Translations under genes and position numbers: made by a program
In this document: positions 35,892-46,170 of the stretch, piece after piece
Position numbering within the stretch: position 1 is the stretch's first letter
How the letters are laid out: the number at the start of each line of letters is the position of its first letter
The notes under the pieces: generated by a model
What the model saw: only the letters and a program-made list of their open reading frames with translations
Told to the model about the DNA's origin: nothing
Databases searched by the model: none
Origin: Pseudomonadota bacterium
Lineage (GTDB): Bacteria; Pseudomonadota; Gammaproteobacteria; UBA1113
Reading direction: 5' to 3'
Assembly: GCA_021781965.1 (NCBI GenBank)
Contig: JAJXVU010000001.1
Coordinates: 119,536 to 183,535 of the forward strand
Length of the DNA stretch: 64,000 nucleotides

Positions 35892-36040
35892 CACTCCCTG
35901 ACGGTCGCGGCTCCGTTGCAAATGGATGAACTGAGCCGCGACCGTCAGGGAGCGGAAAAATATTCAGAGAGCGGGTATTCCCTACCCACGATTGTGTTCC
36001 GAGCGCAATTATTTTCCTAACCGCGACCGTCAGGGAGCGG
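35892..36040. repeat. Three dispersed repeats, two as an inverted pair
   Basis: An inverse copy at 35892-35913 and a forward copy at 35932-35954 face each other across ~18 bases and would form a long hairpin. A third, forward copy is at 36015-36040. The text TATTCAGAGAGCGGGTATT links copies two and three, as seen after 14745. Confidence 0.85.
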
Positions 36041-36050
36041 GGAGATTACA

Positions 36051-36746
36051 TTATATCTTCCTTTTCTTCCTATGCACGCTGTTCAGCCATTCCACAAACA
36101 GCGAGAAGCTAATAGCAAAGTAAATATAGCCTCGTGGGATATGGTAATGTAAGCCGTCCGCTACCAGCATAGTACCGATTAAAATCAAGAAGCTAAATGC
36201 CAGGATTTTAATGGTAGGGTATTTTTGGATAAAGCGACTCATCACTTCACTGGCACCAATCATGATGATGATAGCAATGGTAATACTGGTTGCCATGATC
36301 CAAAAGCGTTGCGTTAAGCCTATAGCAGTAATAACGCTGTCTAAAGAAAAAATAATGTCTAAAATACCAATTTGAAGAATAACGGGCCAAAATCGCTTCG
36401 GCTTAGCCGTGTGTTCGGGTTCAGTGGCCATAGCCATTTCATGGTGTATTTCTTGCGTAGCTTTAACAATTAAGAATAAGCCGCCACAGAATAAAAAGAT
36501 GTCGCGTATAGATATGGCAAAATCCGTTATACTGAATAAAGGTGCCGTTAAACGCGATAGCCAAATAGCAGAAGCCAGCAAGATCAAACGGGTAACCCAA
36601 GCTAGAGATAAACCAAATTGTCGTGCGCGACGCTGTTTTTCTGCGGGCAAGCGCGCTGACATAACGCTGATAAACACTAAGTTATCGACGCCTAGAACGA
36701 TTTCTAAGATAGTTAAGGTAAATAAACTAAATACAATTTCTAACAT
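36051..36746 (-). CDS. TerC-family integral membrane protein
   Basis: 231 residues with about seven transmembrane helices. The family signatures are the two Asp-containing helices, LEIVLGVDNLVFISVMSARLP and LDIIFSLDSVITAIGLT, which would bind a metal ion. TerC-like proteins are linked to metal (Mn2+) export or metallation of exported proteins. Usual length. AGGAGC lies before the ATG. It is monocistronic, with repeats on both sides. Confidence 0.88.
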   Translation of the reverse strand: MLEIVFSLFTLTILEIVLGVDNLVFISVMSARLPAEKQRRARQFGLSLAWVTRLILLASAIWLSRLTAPLFSITDFAISIRDIFLFCGGLFLIVKATQEIHHEMAMATEPEHTAKPKRFWPVILQIGILDIIFSLDSVITAIGLTQRFWIMATSITIAIIIMIGASEVMSRFIQKYPTIKILAFSFLILIGTMLVADGLHYHIPRGYIYFAISFSLFVEWLNSVHRKKRKI

Positions 36747-36773
36747 GGTAGCTCCTTATTTTTTTGTAATATT

Positions 36774-36797
36774 CCGCTCCCTGACGGTCGCGGCTCG
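36774..36797 (-). repeat. Short GC-rich dispersed repeat
   Basis: CCGCTCCCTGACGG + TCGCGGCTCG on the + strand, between the nucleotidase stop and the TerC start. Confidence 0.87.
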
Positions 36798-36810
36798 ATT
36801 ATAAACGAAA

Positions 36811-37719
36811 TTAACCCTTAATATCTTGCATAACCCCATGTGGGACATGCGCGGTGGTGACGTGTTGTTGTGTGCTATTGCAATGGCGCAGTTGATCGTC
36901 GAAAAAGATATCGGCATCGAAAGCTTTTAAGAATTCGCTTTTATCTAATCCCCCTAAAAATAAGGCTTCGTCTGTACGGATATTCCAAGTGAGCAGAGTG
37001 TGGATCACGCGTTCGTGCGCGGGCGCGTCTCTGGCAGTTACCAAGGCGGTGCGTATGGGGCAGGTATCGGCGGGAAATAATTGCTGTATACCATGTAAAG
37101 CGCGTAAAAAGTCTTGGAAGGGGCCGGGCTGTAAGGGCGTTTTAGCGGCTTTGCTTTCACTGGCCTTAAACGCATCTAAGCCTTCGTTTTGAAAAACCCT
37201 TTCCGCTTCATCTGAAAATAACACCGCATCGCCGTCAAAGGCTATTTTTAAAGGGCCTTCGTCGTGATGATTGCTTTTTGCGGGCAATAAAGTGGCCGCA
37301 GCGCAATGGGCATTTAGGGCTTGTTGCACGTCCTGATGGTTCGTGGATAAAAATAAGTGCGCACCAAAAGCCGCGATATAGCGATAAGGGCTCTCACCAT
37401 TGGTGAAGGCGGCACGAGTGATATTCAAATTATAGGCTTTGATGCTGTTAAAAATACGTAAGCCTGTATCTGCGCTATTTCTGGACAATAGAATGACTTC
37501 AACTAAGGGTTCGTTGGTCTGTGGATTGTGTAAATTCAATAACTTTTTGACCAAAGAAAAAGCAGGCCCATGCTCTAGAATATTATTTTCGTGCAATATT
37601 TGATACTTTTGATAAGCAATTATACCTTCTTGTTCAAAAATAGTATGACTTTCACTGAGATCGAATAAAGCCCGCGAGGTAATGGCGACGACTAATTTTT
37701 CACGAATGCTGACGAACAT
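36811..37719 (-). CDS. Cytosolic 5'-nucleotidase, NT5C1-like
   Basis: 302 residues. It would hydrolyse nucleoside 5'-monophosphates in the cytoplasm. The whole sequence follows the cytosolic 5'-nucleotidase 1 family, better known from animals and found in scattered bacteria: LVVAITSRALFDLSESHTIF at the start, VEVILLSRNSADTGLRIF, and the phosphatase nucleophile loop KIAFDGDAVLFSDEAERVF (DxD). IRTALVTARDAPAHERVI and DIFFDDQLRHC complete the HAD-like core. The gene is isolated; the next gene on the strand ends upstream of it by 28 bases. Confidence 0.83.
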   Translation of the reverse strand: MFVSIREKLVVAITSRALFDLSESHTIFEQEGIIAYQKYQILHENNILEHGPAFSLVKKLLNLHNPQTNEPLVEVILLSRNSADTGLRIFNSIKAYNLNITRAAFTNGESPYRYIAAFGAHLFLSTNHQDVQQALNAHCAAATLLPAKSNHHDEGPLKIAFDGDAVLFSDEAERVFQNEGLDAFKASESKAAKTPLQPGPFQDFLRALHGIQQLFPADTCPIRTALVTARDAPAHERVIHTLLTWNIRTDEALFLGGLDKSEFLKAFDADIFFDDQLRHCNSTQQHVTTAHVPHGVMQDIKG

Positions 37720-37747
37720 GATGGGGTAGGTCCTTAAAATGATAAGA

Positions 37748-40700
37748 TTATATACCCATTAATCTATAACACCAACTATGCCAACCCTGGAACAGCGGAA
37801 AATACAGGCCTAAATAAATAGGACGTTCATCCAATTGTGCTAATAAATCTCCATACTCGGTTAATTGTCTTGCATGGTCTAATTGCGCGCGGTTGTAAAA
37901 ATCTTCAATGGTTTCATCCGGTTTGGGTTGGCTGGTTTTGTAATCAATGATCCAGCGTTGACCTTTTTCATCGATGAAAGTTCTATCTAGAATATATTGT
38001 TTATAGCCTTTTTCAACCTTACCCGTTAAAGGATATTCTGAATGTGCTTCTAAATGGGTTTGCTCTAAAATCCAAGCTGCGCGTTTGTCTTTGCAGAGAG
38101 CGAACAATGCTTGTGACAATGCATCTAAAGCAGGTTCCATTTGATCTTTACGCACACCTAATGCCTGCAATTGTCGTCTTAAATAAAGTGCATGGTAAGT
38201 CGTAGCGGCTTCCTGCAGGGCTTGTGGACCTTGCTGGCTTAGAAGATATAATATTCTGTGTAATACAGTGCCTACATGCTGTGCGGTGGTATCGTTTAGA
38301 ATAGAAAAAGCAAATCTAGTGTGTGAATTATCTGTTTTGTGGGTATACTCTAAATCTACTACTATGGGTAGATTATTATTCACAGCAAAACGTTTTAGCA
38401 AAATAGGGTTGTCAGCCAAGGGATCACTTTTTTCTACTGAACCGTCGCTAAAATACAAACCCGCTTGCCAATGCTGCATTACCTCATGCTGCAACACAGG
38501 CCATAACTCATGTAAAAAACTTCCTTTTAGCGGTGCTTTTACCTCGTTGTCTTTTAAATCGATGCCATAGAGTAAATACAATCTAAGTCTCGCGCGAGTG
38601 GCGGCTACGTACAATACGCGTGTATTTTCAAAGTTGAGTTTAGCCTTGTTTTTACGGCGTATATAGTCATATAAAGGCGCATTTACTTCATCTAAAGCGG
38701 GAATGGGAGCTAATAACAGATCCGTGTTGCCATTACTACGAGTACGCTCTAACCACGTCAGCAAGGGTTTTTTCTCCACTGGAGGTAAGGCTTCTAAACG
38801 AGGTAAAATTACACAGTCAAATTCTAATCCTTTGGCCTTGTGTATAGTCATCACTTGTAAGGGCGATTTTTCCATGTCCAGAGGTGTTGCAAATAAAGTC
38901 GCGAACTTGTCTTTTAACTGTTGTGGTTGCGGCCAAATGCCGGCTTGGTCAAATTGCCTTAATGTGGAAAAAAACAATTCGCATTCATGTAGAGCATTGT
39001 CATCAGCCAATAAATGCGGGCCTTCTAAAGCGCGCCAAGTATTTTCTATCCAAGCGCTAAAACTTAAAATACCTAGGTTTTCTAGACTTTTCTGTAGGGC
39101 GGGTAAACGCAGACAGAGGCGTCTTTGCCCATCATCTGATAATAGATTAAAAGTATTGCGTTGATTCAAGGCTTCATAAATCGTTGTGGCTGACGCATTG
39201 GCGATATACGTTAAATCGCTTAAGCAAAAACCAAGCCAAGGGCAACGCAATAAAGACAACCACGATAAGCGATCGGCTAGATTTAACAAAGCCAAAGAAA
39301 GCGATAGCAGATCTTGTACTGTCTCTTTATTTTGTAAATATTCAATCTCTACGGCTTGATAGGGAATGTGCTCGGCATTCAGTTGTACTAATAATTCTGG
39401 CAAATGACTGCGCGCTTTGACTAGAATGCCGATGGTTTTTTTGTCGTCTATAGCCCAAATATCACGAATAATGCGGATAGCGGCTTTGGCTTGCTCCGAT
39501 CTATCGTTTTTATCAAAAGCTAAGGGGAAAATACTTTGTGGACTATCACTTTTTTTAACAGCAAAACTCATATGATAAGTAATGGCGCCGTTGTCCATGT
39601 TGTCGTTAGCGGGGAAGAGTGTTTTAAAAACATGATTGTTCCAATCTACAATCGCATTCGAGGAGCGAAAATTGGCCATCAACGCCAAAGGGGTTAAGAG
39701 TAAAGGGCCTAAACCTTGTTCTTTAACACGTAAAAACAAACTTACTTCAGCTTGGCGAAAGCGGTAGATCGATTGCATAGGATCGCCTACTAGAAATAAA
39801 GTATGTCCATCGCCGGGCTGCCAACCTAGAGTCAACTTTTCTAACAACCTAAATTGGGTGATAGAAGTATCTTGAAATTCATCGATTAAAATATGTTGAA
39901 TTTTTTGATCTAAAGTCAAAGCCAGATCGGTAGGCGCATCATCGTTTCCTAGTGCTAATAAGGCGTGTTCGGCAATAGCTGAGAAGTCTATACTTTCTTC
40001 TGCGTGGAAGACTAGGTTTAATTCTGCTACCAAATAAGGTAATAACACAATCAGCTCTTGTAATAGGGCATAAGAAGGATCTTCCTCGTCTAAAGCCGGT
40101 ACTCTTTGTATTTGCGCCAATAAATACAGCCATTGCGGATTATCTTCTAAACCTTGCCGTAATTCAGACAAGAATTTTTTATCAAAATCGGCAAAGTCTT
40201 TACTCCAGCGTTGACGTAGCGTGTCTGTTTTGGTGAGTAGGCGAGTAGCTAGGTCTTGCCAATCTTGTAAGGTTGCCTCTTTTAGATCTGCAATGGGTCT
40301 GTTCGTAAAATAATGCATGAGCGCTAATAATGAAACCGCTAGACTGCGGGGTATCTGCTGTTGCAAATGATGCAGATTATCGCTGATTAGGTGTTGTAGG
40401 CTATGGTGTAAATAAGTCGCTAAAGAAGATGCGAAATTGCCTACCAAATACGGTAGCCATTGGTCGCGTATTTTCAGCATTTCAACCAATAGATTCTTGG
40501 TTCTTTCTTGCTGATTGTCTAGATGATGCAATAATTTCAATAAAGAAGGCGCTAAGGGGCTATCCGTTTCTAAATGTGCCAATAGATTCTCTGCCGCCAT
40601 GGTGTAATAGGGTGTAGGATCGGTGCTGATATCTAATTCTGCGCCCAAGGTAGAAAGAATAGGCATGGCCTGGGTTAGGCTTAAACAAAAAGCGTCTATC

Positions 40701-41062
40701 GTTTGTATTTTTAAACGAGACGGTTGATTTAATAGATTCCAATTCAACATTTTGTCTTTATCCAACACTGCGCGCGCCAATTGCCAGGTCTGTTTACTGT
40801 GGGCTTCATTGGGGGCTGGGTTTTCAGCATTTTCTAAGGCCATTAAAATACGCTCTTTCATTTCTCTAGCGGCTTTATGCGTAAAAGTGATGGCAAGCAC
40901 GCTGTCGGGGGCGTCAACACGATACGCCAATAAGGCTAAAAAGCGCTGCATGAGTAATTCTGTTTTGCCCGAACCGGCGGGCGCTTGTACGATGAAAGAG
41001 TCTTCCACATTAAGGGCTAATAAACGATTCTTTTGATCTAGGGCTAATTGTGCTTCTATCAT
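37748..41062 (-). CDS. AddA/RecB-like helicase-nuclease
   Basis: 1104 residues. An N-terminal UvrD-type SF1A helicase has Walker A VQAPAGSGKTELLMQRF (about 26-42), AITFTHKAAREMKERI, Walker B HILIDEFQDTSITQF (about 390), GDPMQSIYRFRQAE, TIHKAKGLEFDCVILP and YVAATRARLRLYL. The C-terminal 200 residues carry a PD-(D/E)XK nuclease with RWIIDYKTSQPK (about 1035). With the next gene it forms an AddAB-type pair that would process double-strand DNA ends for recombination. Length is close to AddA. The two genes are 146 bases apart, with a dispersed repeat between them. Confidence 0.9.
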   Translation of the reverse strand: MIEAQLALDQKNRLLALNVEDSFIVQAPAGSGKTELLMQRFLALLAYRVDAPDSVLAITFTHKAAREMKERILMALENAENPAPNEAHSKQTWQLARAVLDKDKMLNWNLLNQPSRLKIQTIDAFCLSLTQAMPILSTLGAELDISTDPTPYYTMAAENLLAHLETDSPLAPSLLKLLHHLDNQQERTKNLLVEMLKIRDQWLPYLVGNFASSLATYLHHSLQHLISDNLHHLQQQIPRSLAVSLLALMHYFTNRPIADLKEATLQDWQDLATRLLTKTDTLRQRWSKDFADFDKKFLSELRQGLEDNPQWLYLLAQIQRVPALDEEDPSYALLQELIVLLPYLVAELNLVFHAEESIDFSAIAEHALLALGNDDAPTDLALTLDQKIQHILIDEFQDTSITQFRLLEKLTLGWQPGDGHTLFLVGDPMQSIYRFRQAEVSLFLRVKEQGLGPLLLTPLALMANFRSSNAIVDWNNHVFKTLFPANDNMDNGAITYHMSFAVKKSDSPQSIFPLAFDKNDRSEQAKAAIRIIRDIWAIDDKKTIGILVKARSHLPELLVQLNAEHIPYQAVEIEYLQNKETVQDLLSLSLALLNLADRLSWLSLLRCPWLGFCLSDLTYIANASATTIYEALNQRNTFNLLSDDGQRRLCLRLPALQKSLENLGILSFSAWIENTWRALEGPHLLADDNALHECELFFSTLRQFDQAGIWPQPQQLKDKFATLFATPLDMEKSPLQVMTIHKAKGLEFDCVILPRLEALPPVEKKPLLTWLERTRSNGNTDLLLAPIPALDEVNAPLYDYIRRKNKAKLNFENTRVLYVAATRARLRLYLLYGIDLKDNEVKAPLKGSFLHELWPVLQHEVMQHWQAGLYFSDGSVEKSDPLADNPILLKRFAVNNNLPIVVDLEYTHKTDNSHTRFAFSILNDTTAQHVGTVLHRILYLLSQQGPQALQEAATTYHALYLRRQLQALGVRKDQMEPALDALSQALFALCKDKRAAWILEQTHLEAHSEYPLTGKVEKGYKQYILDRTFIDEKGQRWIIDYKTSQPKPDETIEDFYNRAQLDHARQLTEYGDLLAQLDERPIYLGLYFPLFQGWHSWCYRLMGI

Positions 41063-41141
41063 TGTATATCTCCCGCGTAACTACTCGTATCATGTAATAA
41101 GAAAAACCTATACTGGATAGATTAGCGTATATTTTCATTTT

Positions 41142-41166
41142 CCGCTCCCTGACGGTCGCGGCTCGG
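41142..41166 (-). repeat. Short GC-rich dispersed repeat with extended flank
   Basis: CCGCTCCCTGACGG + TCGCGGCTCGG, then TTTATCCCTTTATAACC and GGGACTAGGTCATTAGGG. The flank is the inverse of the sequence before the copy at 14745, so both derive from the same longer unit. Confidence 0.88.
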
Positions 41167-41208
41167 TTTATCCCTTTATAACCGGGACTAGGTCATTAGG
41201 GTGAGTAG

Positions 41209-43860
41209 TTACTCTCCCGCACTTTTATGCAAGCGAATACGGCACAAAGAAGGCAAATGGCAATATTCACAGGTTTTTTCGCCTTCTTTAGGGGTGACGG
41301 CGGCATAACCGTGTTTAAACTCTTCAGCCAATAACGTTAGTTGCTGGCGCCACAGCGTTTTTTGTTGTTGCCATGGATCCTCGCCTTTTATCGTAGTGAA
41401 TGTTAACCGCTTAATAGCGGGCCAGTCATCGCTGACGGCGCCTATACCCTCAATACCTATTTTTTGCAGATTGACTTTAGCAAAAGCCATAGCCTTGATA
41501 TCGCTGTCATACACACTGCAATACAAGGGCATTTGTGGCTCATTAGGACGCTCTGAAAACCAATCGCTGATGTGCACCTGGCCCGTTTTGTAATCGATGA
41601 TGATTTCGCTGCCATCGTCTAATTTATCAATGCGGTCAATTTGCACCTTAAATTGTAATCCTGCAAAATCGGCTTCTAAGCGTTTTTCAGTGGCGATAAC
41701 GGTAAAATGTGGGCGCATTTTTTCTTGTTCTAGCCAGATAGATAATAATTTCTCTAAACGTGCTGCTTCCAAGCTATAATGACGACGATATTCTGCTGGG
41801 GGTTGTTGTTCATGTAAATGATCCAAGGCATTTTGACAGGCTTTTTGTAATAATTGATGCTGTGCTTCTTTGGACAAAGCTAATAACTGCGATTGTGAAC
41901 TAATTTCCTGATAAAAGTAATGCAAGGCGGCATGTACGGCATTACCACGCAAAGCAGGCGATAATCCTAACCCTGGGTAATCATTTTCTGTGGCTTGCAA
42001 ACGCAAATTGGCATAAGCTTTAAACGGGCATTGCGCTTGTAGTTTAAATAAGGTGCTGCCGCCGCGTACGGGCGTATCGGCGGCAAGGCTTAGACCTTGT
42101 GAGTCATTAATATATTCTGTTTTTAGCTGCGTTGGGGCCTTTTCTTCTAAGTTCACTGCTAACAACGCTCTGTTGAATAAAGGCAAAGCTGAGATCAAAG
42201 GACTAGGGCGTAGATTGATATCGTTATTTTCTACACTGTGACTGCAGATCACAAAATCGCTGTGCGTTAATAAACGCGTTAATAGTTTTTGTGCGAAGTC
42301 AAATTCCCGATTGCTGTCTGCATGAGGCATCGCTAATCGTTTTTGCAAGCTGATGGGTAATAAGGGTGTAGCGTGTGGATTAGATGGAAAAATACCTTCA
42401 TTTAAGCCGGTGATCCACAAATGTGTATATTCTAAACCACTGGCCTCTAGTAACCCCAATATTTGTATAGGCGCGTCGTGGGTTTTGGCTTGGAATAATT
42501 TTTGTTGGCATAAATACTGTAATTGTGTTAGGGCTTCATCAAAAGAGATCTTTTCTTCTATCCGATCTAATGCAGAAAAAGTACGTAATACCTCTTCAAA
42601 TGCATTCAATCGCTGCACATCGGAGCTCACCAAGCTACGCTGACCTGGAAAGCCTAAAGCCAATAAATAGCGATGAATGATTTGCATCCAGGTATGATGA
42701 CTTTTAGCGCTGGGGTTATGGCTGGGTGGCGTCTTTAAGGCGTTATAAAAATCTGGGAAGCTGTTTTCTGCTTTATTGCCCAAAGCCAACTGTTTATGTA
42801 GAAACCGCATGAAAGTGTTGTGGCTGATGTATTTATTGTGTTGCCTACATAATTGTTGTTCTAAGTAAGGGCGCTTAATATCCCACGTGCCAAAATTAAA
42901 ATAGGGCGAATGCCAGAGCCAATACAAATCAGGTACAGCGATGTGATGTGGTGCTAGCTTTAAGGCGGTAAAAACACTTTGTAGCAATAATGTATCGCTT
43001 AAAGGGATGCCGCCAGAAATATTGACTAAGGTATTGGCTTCTGGTTCTTGAAAGAAAGTGTCCGCATAAAATAACTTTTGACAAAGAGTAACGATGATGT
43101 TGCGTTGTTGTGCTAGCTCCGGTACAACGATGCCTATGCGAGCCTGTTTATTTTTATTTAATTCATTTTGCGCAAAAGACAAAGCCAGTTTTAATTCTTC
43201 TAAATTGTTCTTACAATTGAGTTTATAGGCTGTTGTAGAGGCTTCTTTTTCAGAGAAATAATTTATAGTAACACCACGTTGCTTTAGTGTTTCTAAAAAT
43301 GTGGTCATAACGGGTCTAATATCATCAAATCCCACTAAATCCAAAGCAGGTAGTGTTTGACAATAGGAAATCGGTAAACATTGCGCTAAATGCGAGGGTA
43401 ACTCGGCCAAGGTTAACCAACCCTCTACGACTAGAGTTCTTTTAAAAGGATTTAACCAAGCTAAGAATTGTTCGGTTTCGCTATGGTGACTGTGTTCTAA
43501 AGTGCTTATAGGCAACTGCCAATGTTGCACTAATTCCCAGGCATTCTGTGCCAATTTAGCGGTATTATGTGATTTAGACAGTAGGGCGGTATTCATGGGT
43601 TGCTCGTTGATCATTTTTTCCCATAAAGCCAATTCTTGCTCTGCTGTTAAAATGATTTTATCGGTCCATTGCTGTATTAAAGCATTCTCATATAAACGTT
43701 TTAACCAAGCATCCATGGGTAGAATATCGGCGCTGCTAAAAACAGCAGTTTTTTGAGTTTGATTATATTGTTTGCGTAAATAAGCGGCCAGACGTTGATT
43801 TGGCGTTAATACGGTAACAGCAGGGGAGAGGGTATTGAGTACACTTTGGTAGCGGCTCAT
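41209..43860 (-). CDS. AddB-like Fe-S nuclease ('probable DNA repair protein' family)
   Basis: 883 residues. The N-terminal half is a degenerate SF1 helicase core without Walker A. The C-terminal PD-(D/E)XK nuclease has VIATEKRLEADF and SEIIIDYKTGQVH (about 752). Four cysteines frame it as in AddB: one at AQCPFKAYANLRL (about 611) and three at the end, TCEYCHLPSLC (C-x2-C-x5-C), a likely [4Fe-4S] site. It pairs with the AddA-like gene downstream. Its start overlaps the nadE stop by 4 bases, so nadE and the pair share an operon. Confidence 0.88.
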   Translation of the reverse strand: MSRYQSVLNTLSPAVTVLTPNQRLAAYLRKQYNQTQKTAVFSSADILPMDAWLKRLYENALIQQWTDKIILTAEQELALWEKMINEQPMNTALLSKSHNTAKLAQNAWELVQHWQLPISTLEHSHHSETEQFLAWLNPFKRTLVVEGWLTLAELPSHLAQCLPISYCQTLPALDLVGFDDIRPVMTTFLETLKQRGVTINYFSEKEASTTAYKLNCKNNLEELKLALSFAQNELNKNKQARIGIVVPELAQQRNIIVTLCQKLFYADTFFQEPEANTLVNISGGIPLSDTLLLQSVFTALKLAPHHIAVPDLYWLWHSPYFNFGTWDIKRPYLEQQLCRQHNKYISHNTFMRFLHKQLALGNKAENSFPDFYNALKTPPSHNPSAKSHHTWMQIIHRYLLALGFPGQRSLVSSDVQRLNAFEEVLRTFSALDRIEEKISFDEALTQLQYLCQQKLFQAKTHDAPIQILGLLEASGLEYTHLWITGLNEGIFPSNPHATPLLPISLQKRLAMPHADSNREFDFAQKLLTRLLTHSDFVICSHSVENNDINLRPSPLISALPLFNRALLAVNLEEKAPTQLKTEYINDSQGLSLAADTPVRGGSTLFKLQAQCPFKAYANLRLQATENDYPGLGLSPALRGNAVHAALHYFYQEISSQSQLLALSKEAQHQLLQKACQNALDHLHEQQPPAEYRRHYSLEAARLEKLLSIWLEQEKMRPHFTVIATEKRLEADFAGLQFKVQIDRIDKLDDGSEIIIDYKTGQVHISDWFSERPNEPQMPLYCSVYDSDIKAMAFAKVNLQKIGIEGIGAVSDDWPAIKRLTFTTIKGEDPWQQQKTLWRQQLTLLAEEFKHGYAAVTPKEGEKTCEYCHLPSLCRIRLHKSAGE

Positions 43861-45464
43861 ACAAAGCCCTGGCTGATGGGATAACGACGTTCGCGGCCAA
43901 AAGCACGCGTGGTTATTTTTATTCCCGGTGCCGATTGACGACGCTTGTACTCAGCGCGATAAAGTAATTTTACGACTTTATTGATATCGTCTAGACTGGC
44001 AAAGCCTGTTGCAGCGATGTAGTCAATACTTTTTTCACCTTCTATATAGGCTTCAAGAATGCGATCTAAGATATCGTAAGGAGGCAAGTTGTCTTGATCG
44101 GTTTGTCCGGGAGCTAATTCTGCGCTGGGCGCACGCGTGATGACTTTTTCAGGAATGACATATTGTTGCTGATTGCGATAACGCGACAGACGATATACCC
44201 AGGTTTTATACACGTCTTTTAATACGGCAAAACCGCCAGCCATGTCGCCGTACAAAGTGGCATAGCCGACTGCCATTTCACTTTTATTACCGGTGGTCAA
44301 AAGAATGTTGCCGGTTTGATTGGAGAGTGCCATCAACAAAATACCGCGCGCACGTGCTTGCAGGTTTTGATGGGTTAGATCGTTTTCATCGGTACTTATA
44401 TGATCGCCTAAAGTACTTAGCAAAGCTTCATAAATAGGCTCTATGGATAAAATCCTGTGCTTAACACCTAATAAACGCACTTGTTCTAAAGCCAAAGCCA
44501 TGCTGTCATCGCTGGTATGACGCGAAGGTAATAACACTGCTTCGACGTGATCACGGCCTAAAGCATCGCAGGCAATCGTTAGAGTTAGTGCCGAATCGAT
44601 GCCGCCGGATAATCCCACTAAAGCGTCACGGAAATGGTTCTTTTCAGCGTAATCGTATAGCCCAAAGCGCAGCGCATCATACATTAAGCTTTCTTCGCTG
44701 ACAGCGGCGGATTCTTCTTCTAAGGAAACGATCTTTTCTCCATGATATTGGATATAGGATAAACCTTCTGTAAAATACGGTGCTTCTAGCACTACGTCGC
44801 CTTTTTTATTTAACACCAATGAACCGCCATCGAAGACACATTCATCTTGTGCACCTACACTTTGCACGTAGATAATGGGTAAAGGCGCTTCTAATTGCTG
44901 TTGTCGTAGGATGTCTAAGCGTTGTGCGGGTTTGTAGTGATCATAAGGCGATGCATTGATGCTGATCAAACAATCGGCTCCTGCGGCATAAGCTTGCGCC
45001 GCAGGGCCGCTATGCCATAGATCTTCACACACAACTAAGCCCATTGCTAAGCCATGGCGTTGCACGACGCAAGGCTTATCGCCGCGAGTGAAATAGCGTT
45101 TTTCATCAAAGATACCATAATTGGGTAAGCATTGTTTGGCATAGTACCCTAATATTTTCCCTTCGCTTAGATAAAATAAGGCATTATATAAGTTGTTATT
45201 GTCTAACCAAGGTGCACCTAAGATAATGTCTATGTCTGCGCTGGCGGCGATGAGGCGCGGCATGGCACTTTTAATTTTTTGATGAAAAGATTGTCTGAAC
45301 AAGAGATCTTCGGGAGGATAGCCGCTTAAGGCCAATTCAGAAAAAATAACGAGTTGTGCTTTTTGTAACCCTGCTTGTCGCGCATAATAGATCATTTTAT
45401 CGGCATTACCGTCTACGTCACCTACAAAAAAGTTGACTTGTGCTAGGGCTATTTTAGTCTTCAT
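43857..45464 (-). CDS. nadE: Glutamine-dependent NAD+ synthetase
   Basis: 535 residues. An N-terminal nitrilase-type glutaminase (Glu of IFSELALSGYPPEDL, Lys of AKQCLPNYGIFDEKRYF, Cys of LVVCEDLW) releases ammonia from glutamine. The C-terminal synthetase adenylates deamido-NAD+ (P-loop VGLSGGIDSALTLTIA, then LLPSRHTSDDS and the TGNKSEMAVGYATLYGDMAGGF loop). Length and domain order fit the long, glutamine-using type. It heads the nadE-addB-addA-like operon. Confidence 0.95.
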   Translation of the reverse strand: MKTKIALAQVNFFVGDVDGNADKMIYYARQAGLQKAQLVIFSELALSGYPPEDLLFRQSFHQKIKSAMPRLIAASADIDIILGAPWLDNNNLYNALFYLSEGKILGYYAKQCLPNYGIFDEKRYFTRGDKPCVVQRHGLAMGLVVCEDLWHSGPAAQAYAAGADCLISINASPYDHYKPAQRLDILRQQQLEAPLPIIYVQSVGAQDECVFDGGSLVLNKKGDVVLEAPYFTEGLSYIQYHGEKIVSLEEESAAVSEESLMYDALRFGLYDYAEKNHFRDALVGLSGGIDSALTLTIACDALGRDHVEAVLLPSRHTSDDSMALALEQVRLLGVKHRILSIEPIYEALLSTLGDHISTDENDLTHQNLQARARGILLMALSNQTGNILLTTGNKSEMAVGYATLYGDMAGGFAVLKDVYKTWVYRLSRYRNQQQYVIPEKVITRAPSAELAPGQTDQDNLPPYDILDRILEAYIEGEKSIDYIAATGFASLDDINKVVKLLYRAEYKRRQSAPGIKITTRAFGRERRYPISQGFV

Positions 45465-45579
45465 GGGCTATTCCGAATATGGTGAAATTAGCTATAGGAT
45501 ACCAGATCTTTATGGGCCATAGTTGCAATTTAAATAATCAATGCTATAATGCATTCTAATTTTATACATGGTTCCTTGT

Positions 45580-46101
45580 ATGCGTTTTTCCGGCTTTACT
45601 TTAATCGAATTATTAGTGGCATTGCTGATTATAGCTATCATGGCTACGGCTGCCACTTATTCTTACCGTGAATGGGTTGCTTATGCGGATTCTAAGCGTG
45701 CGTTGGTACAGTTAACTTCGGCCATCACGGTGGCTGAAAGCTATGCTTTATCATCGGGACGAGTGGTGACGCTGTGTAAAACCTTAAACGGGAATACCTG
45801 CGATGCCGCCAATTGGTCGCAAGGATTATTAGTTTTCTTTGATGATGAAAATCAACATCAAGTGATTAAAATAGATGATCGCATTAAGGTATTGCCTGCC
45901 ATAGGTTCTAGCGGCAGTTTAACGTTTTCTGGCTTCCCCAGCAGCAATTATTGGCAATATCAACCTATAGTGAGCAAGGAACAACAAAACGGTACTTTTG
46001 TATATTGTGATAATCGGCAAACGGGTAACGATTGGCGTTTGGTGATCAGCAAAACAGGCCGTTATCGTGTGGATAAAACGCGGGATGAGAAATGCGCGTA
46101 G
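45580..46101 (+). CDS. Type IV pilin-like / GspH-FimT family pseudopilin
   Basis: 173 residues from ATG 45580; an ATG at 45568 would add four. The prepilin peptidase site is MRFSG/FTLIELLVALLIIA, with Glu at +5 of the mature protein, then a hydrophobic helix and a globular part with two disulfide candidates (LCKTLNGNTCD and YCDN...EKCA). FimT/GspH minor pseudopilins prime pilus or type II secretion assembly. No other pilus gene lies nearby, which is common for minor pilins. Confidence 0.85.
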   Translation: MRFSGFTLIELLVALLIIAIMATAATYSYREWVAYADSKRALVQLTSAITVAESYALSSGRVVTLCKTLNGNTCDAANWSQGLLVFFDDENQHQVIKIDDRIKVLPAIGSSGSLTFSGFPSSNYWQYQPIVSKEQQNGTFVYCDNRQTGNDWRLVISKTGRYRVDKTRDEKCA

Positions 46102-46123
46102 GGGCAGGCCCCTGTGCCTGCCC
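46102..46123. terminator. Hairpin between convergent genes
   Basis: GGGCAGGC-CCCTGT-GCCTGCCC (8 bp stem), directly after the pseudopilin stop and before the end of the convergent cytochrome gene. A second G/C-rich palindromic segment (AGGGGGTTGCCCC) follows. No U-run. Confidence 0.5.
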
Positions 46124-46170
46124 TAGATGGGTAACCACAGGGGGTTGCCCCTATGATGGGTGTATTTCCG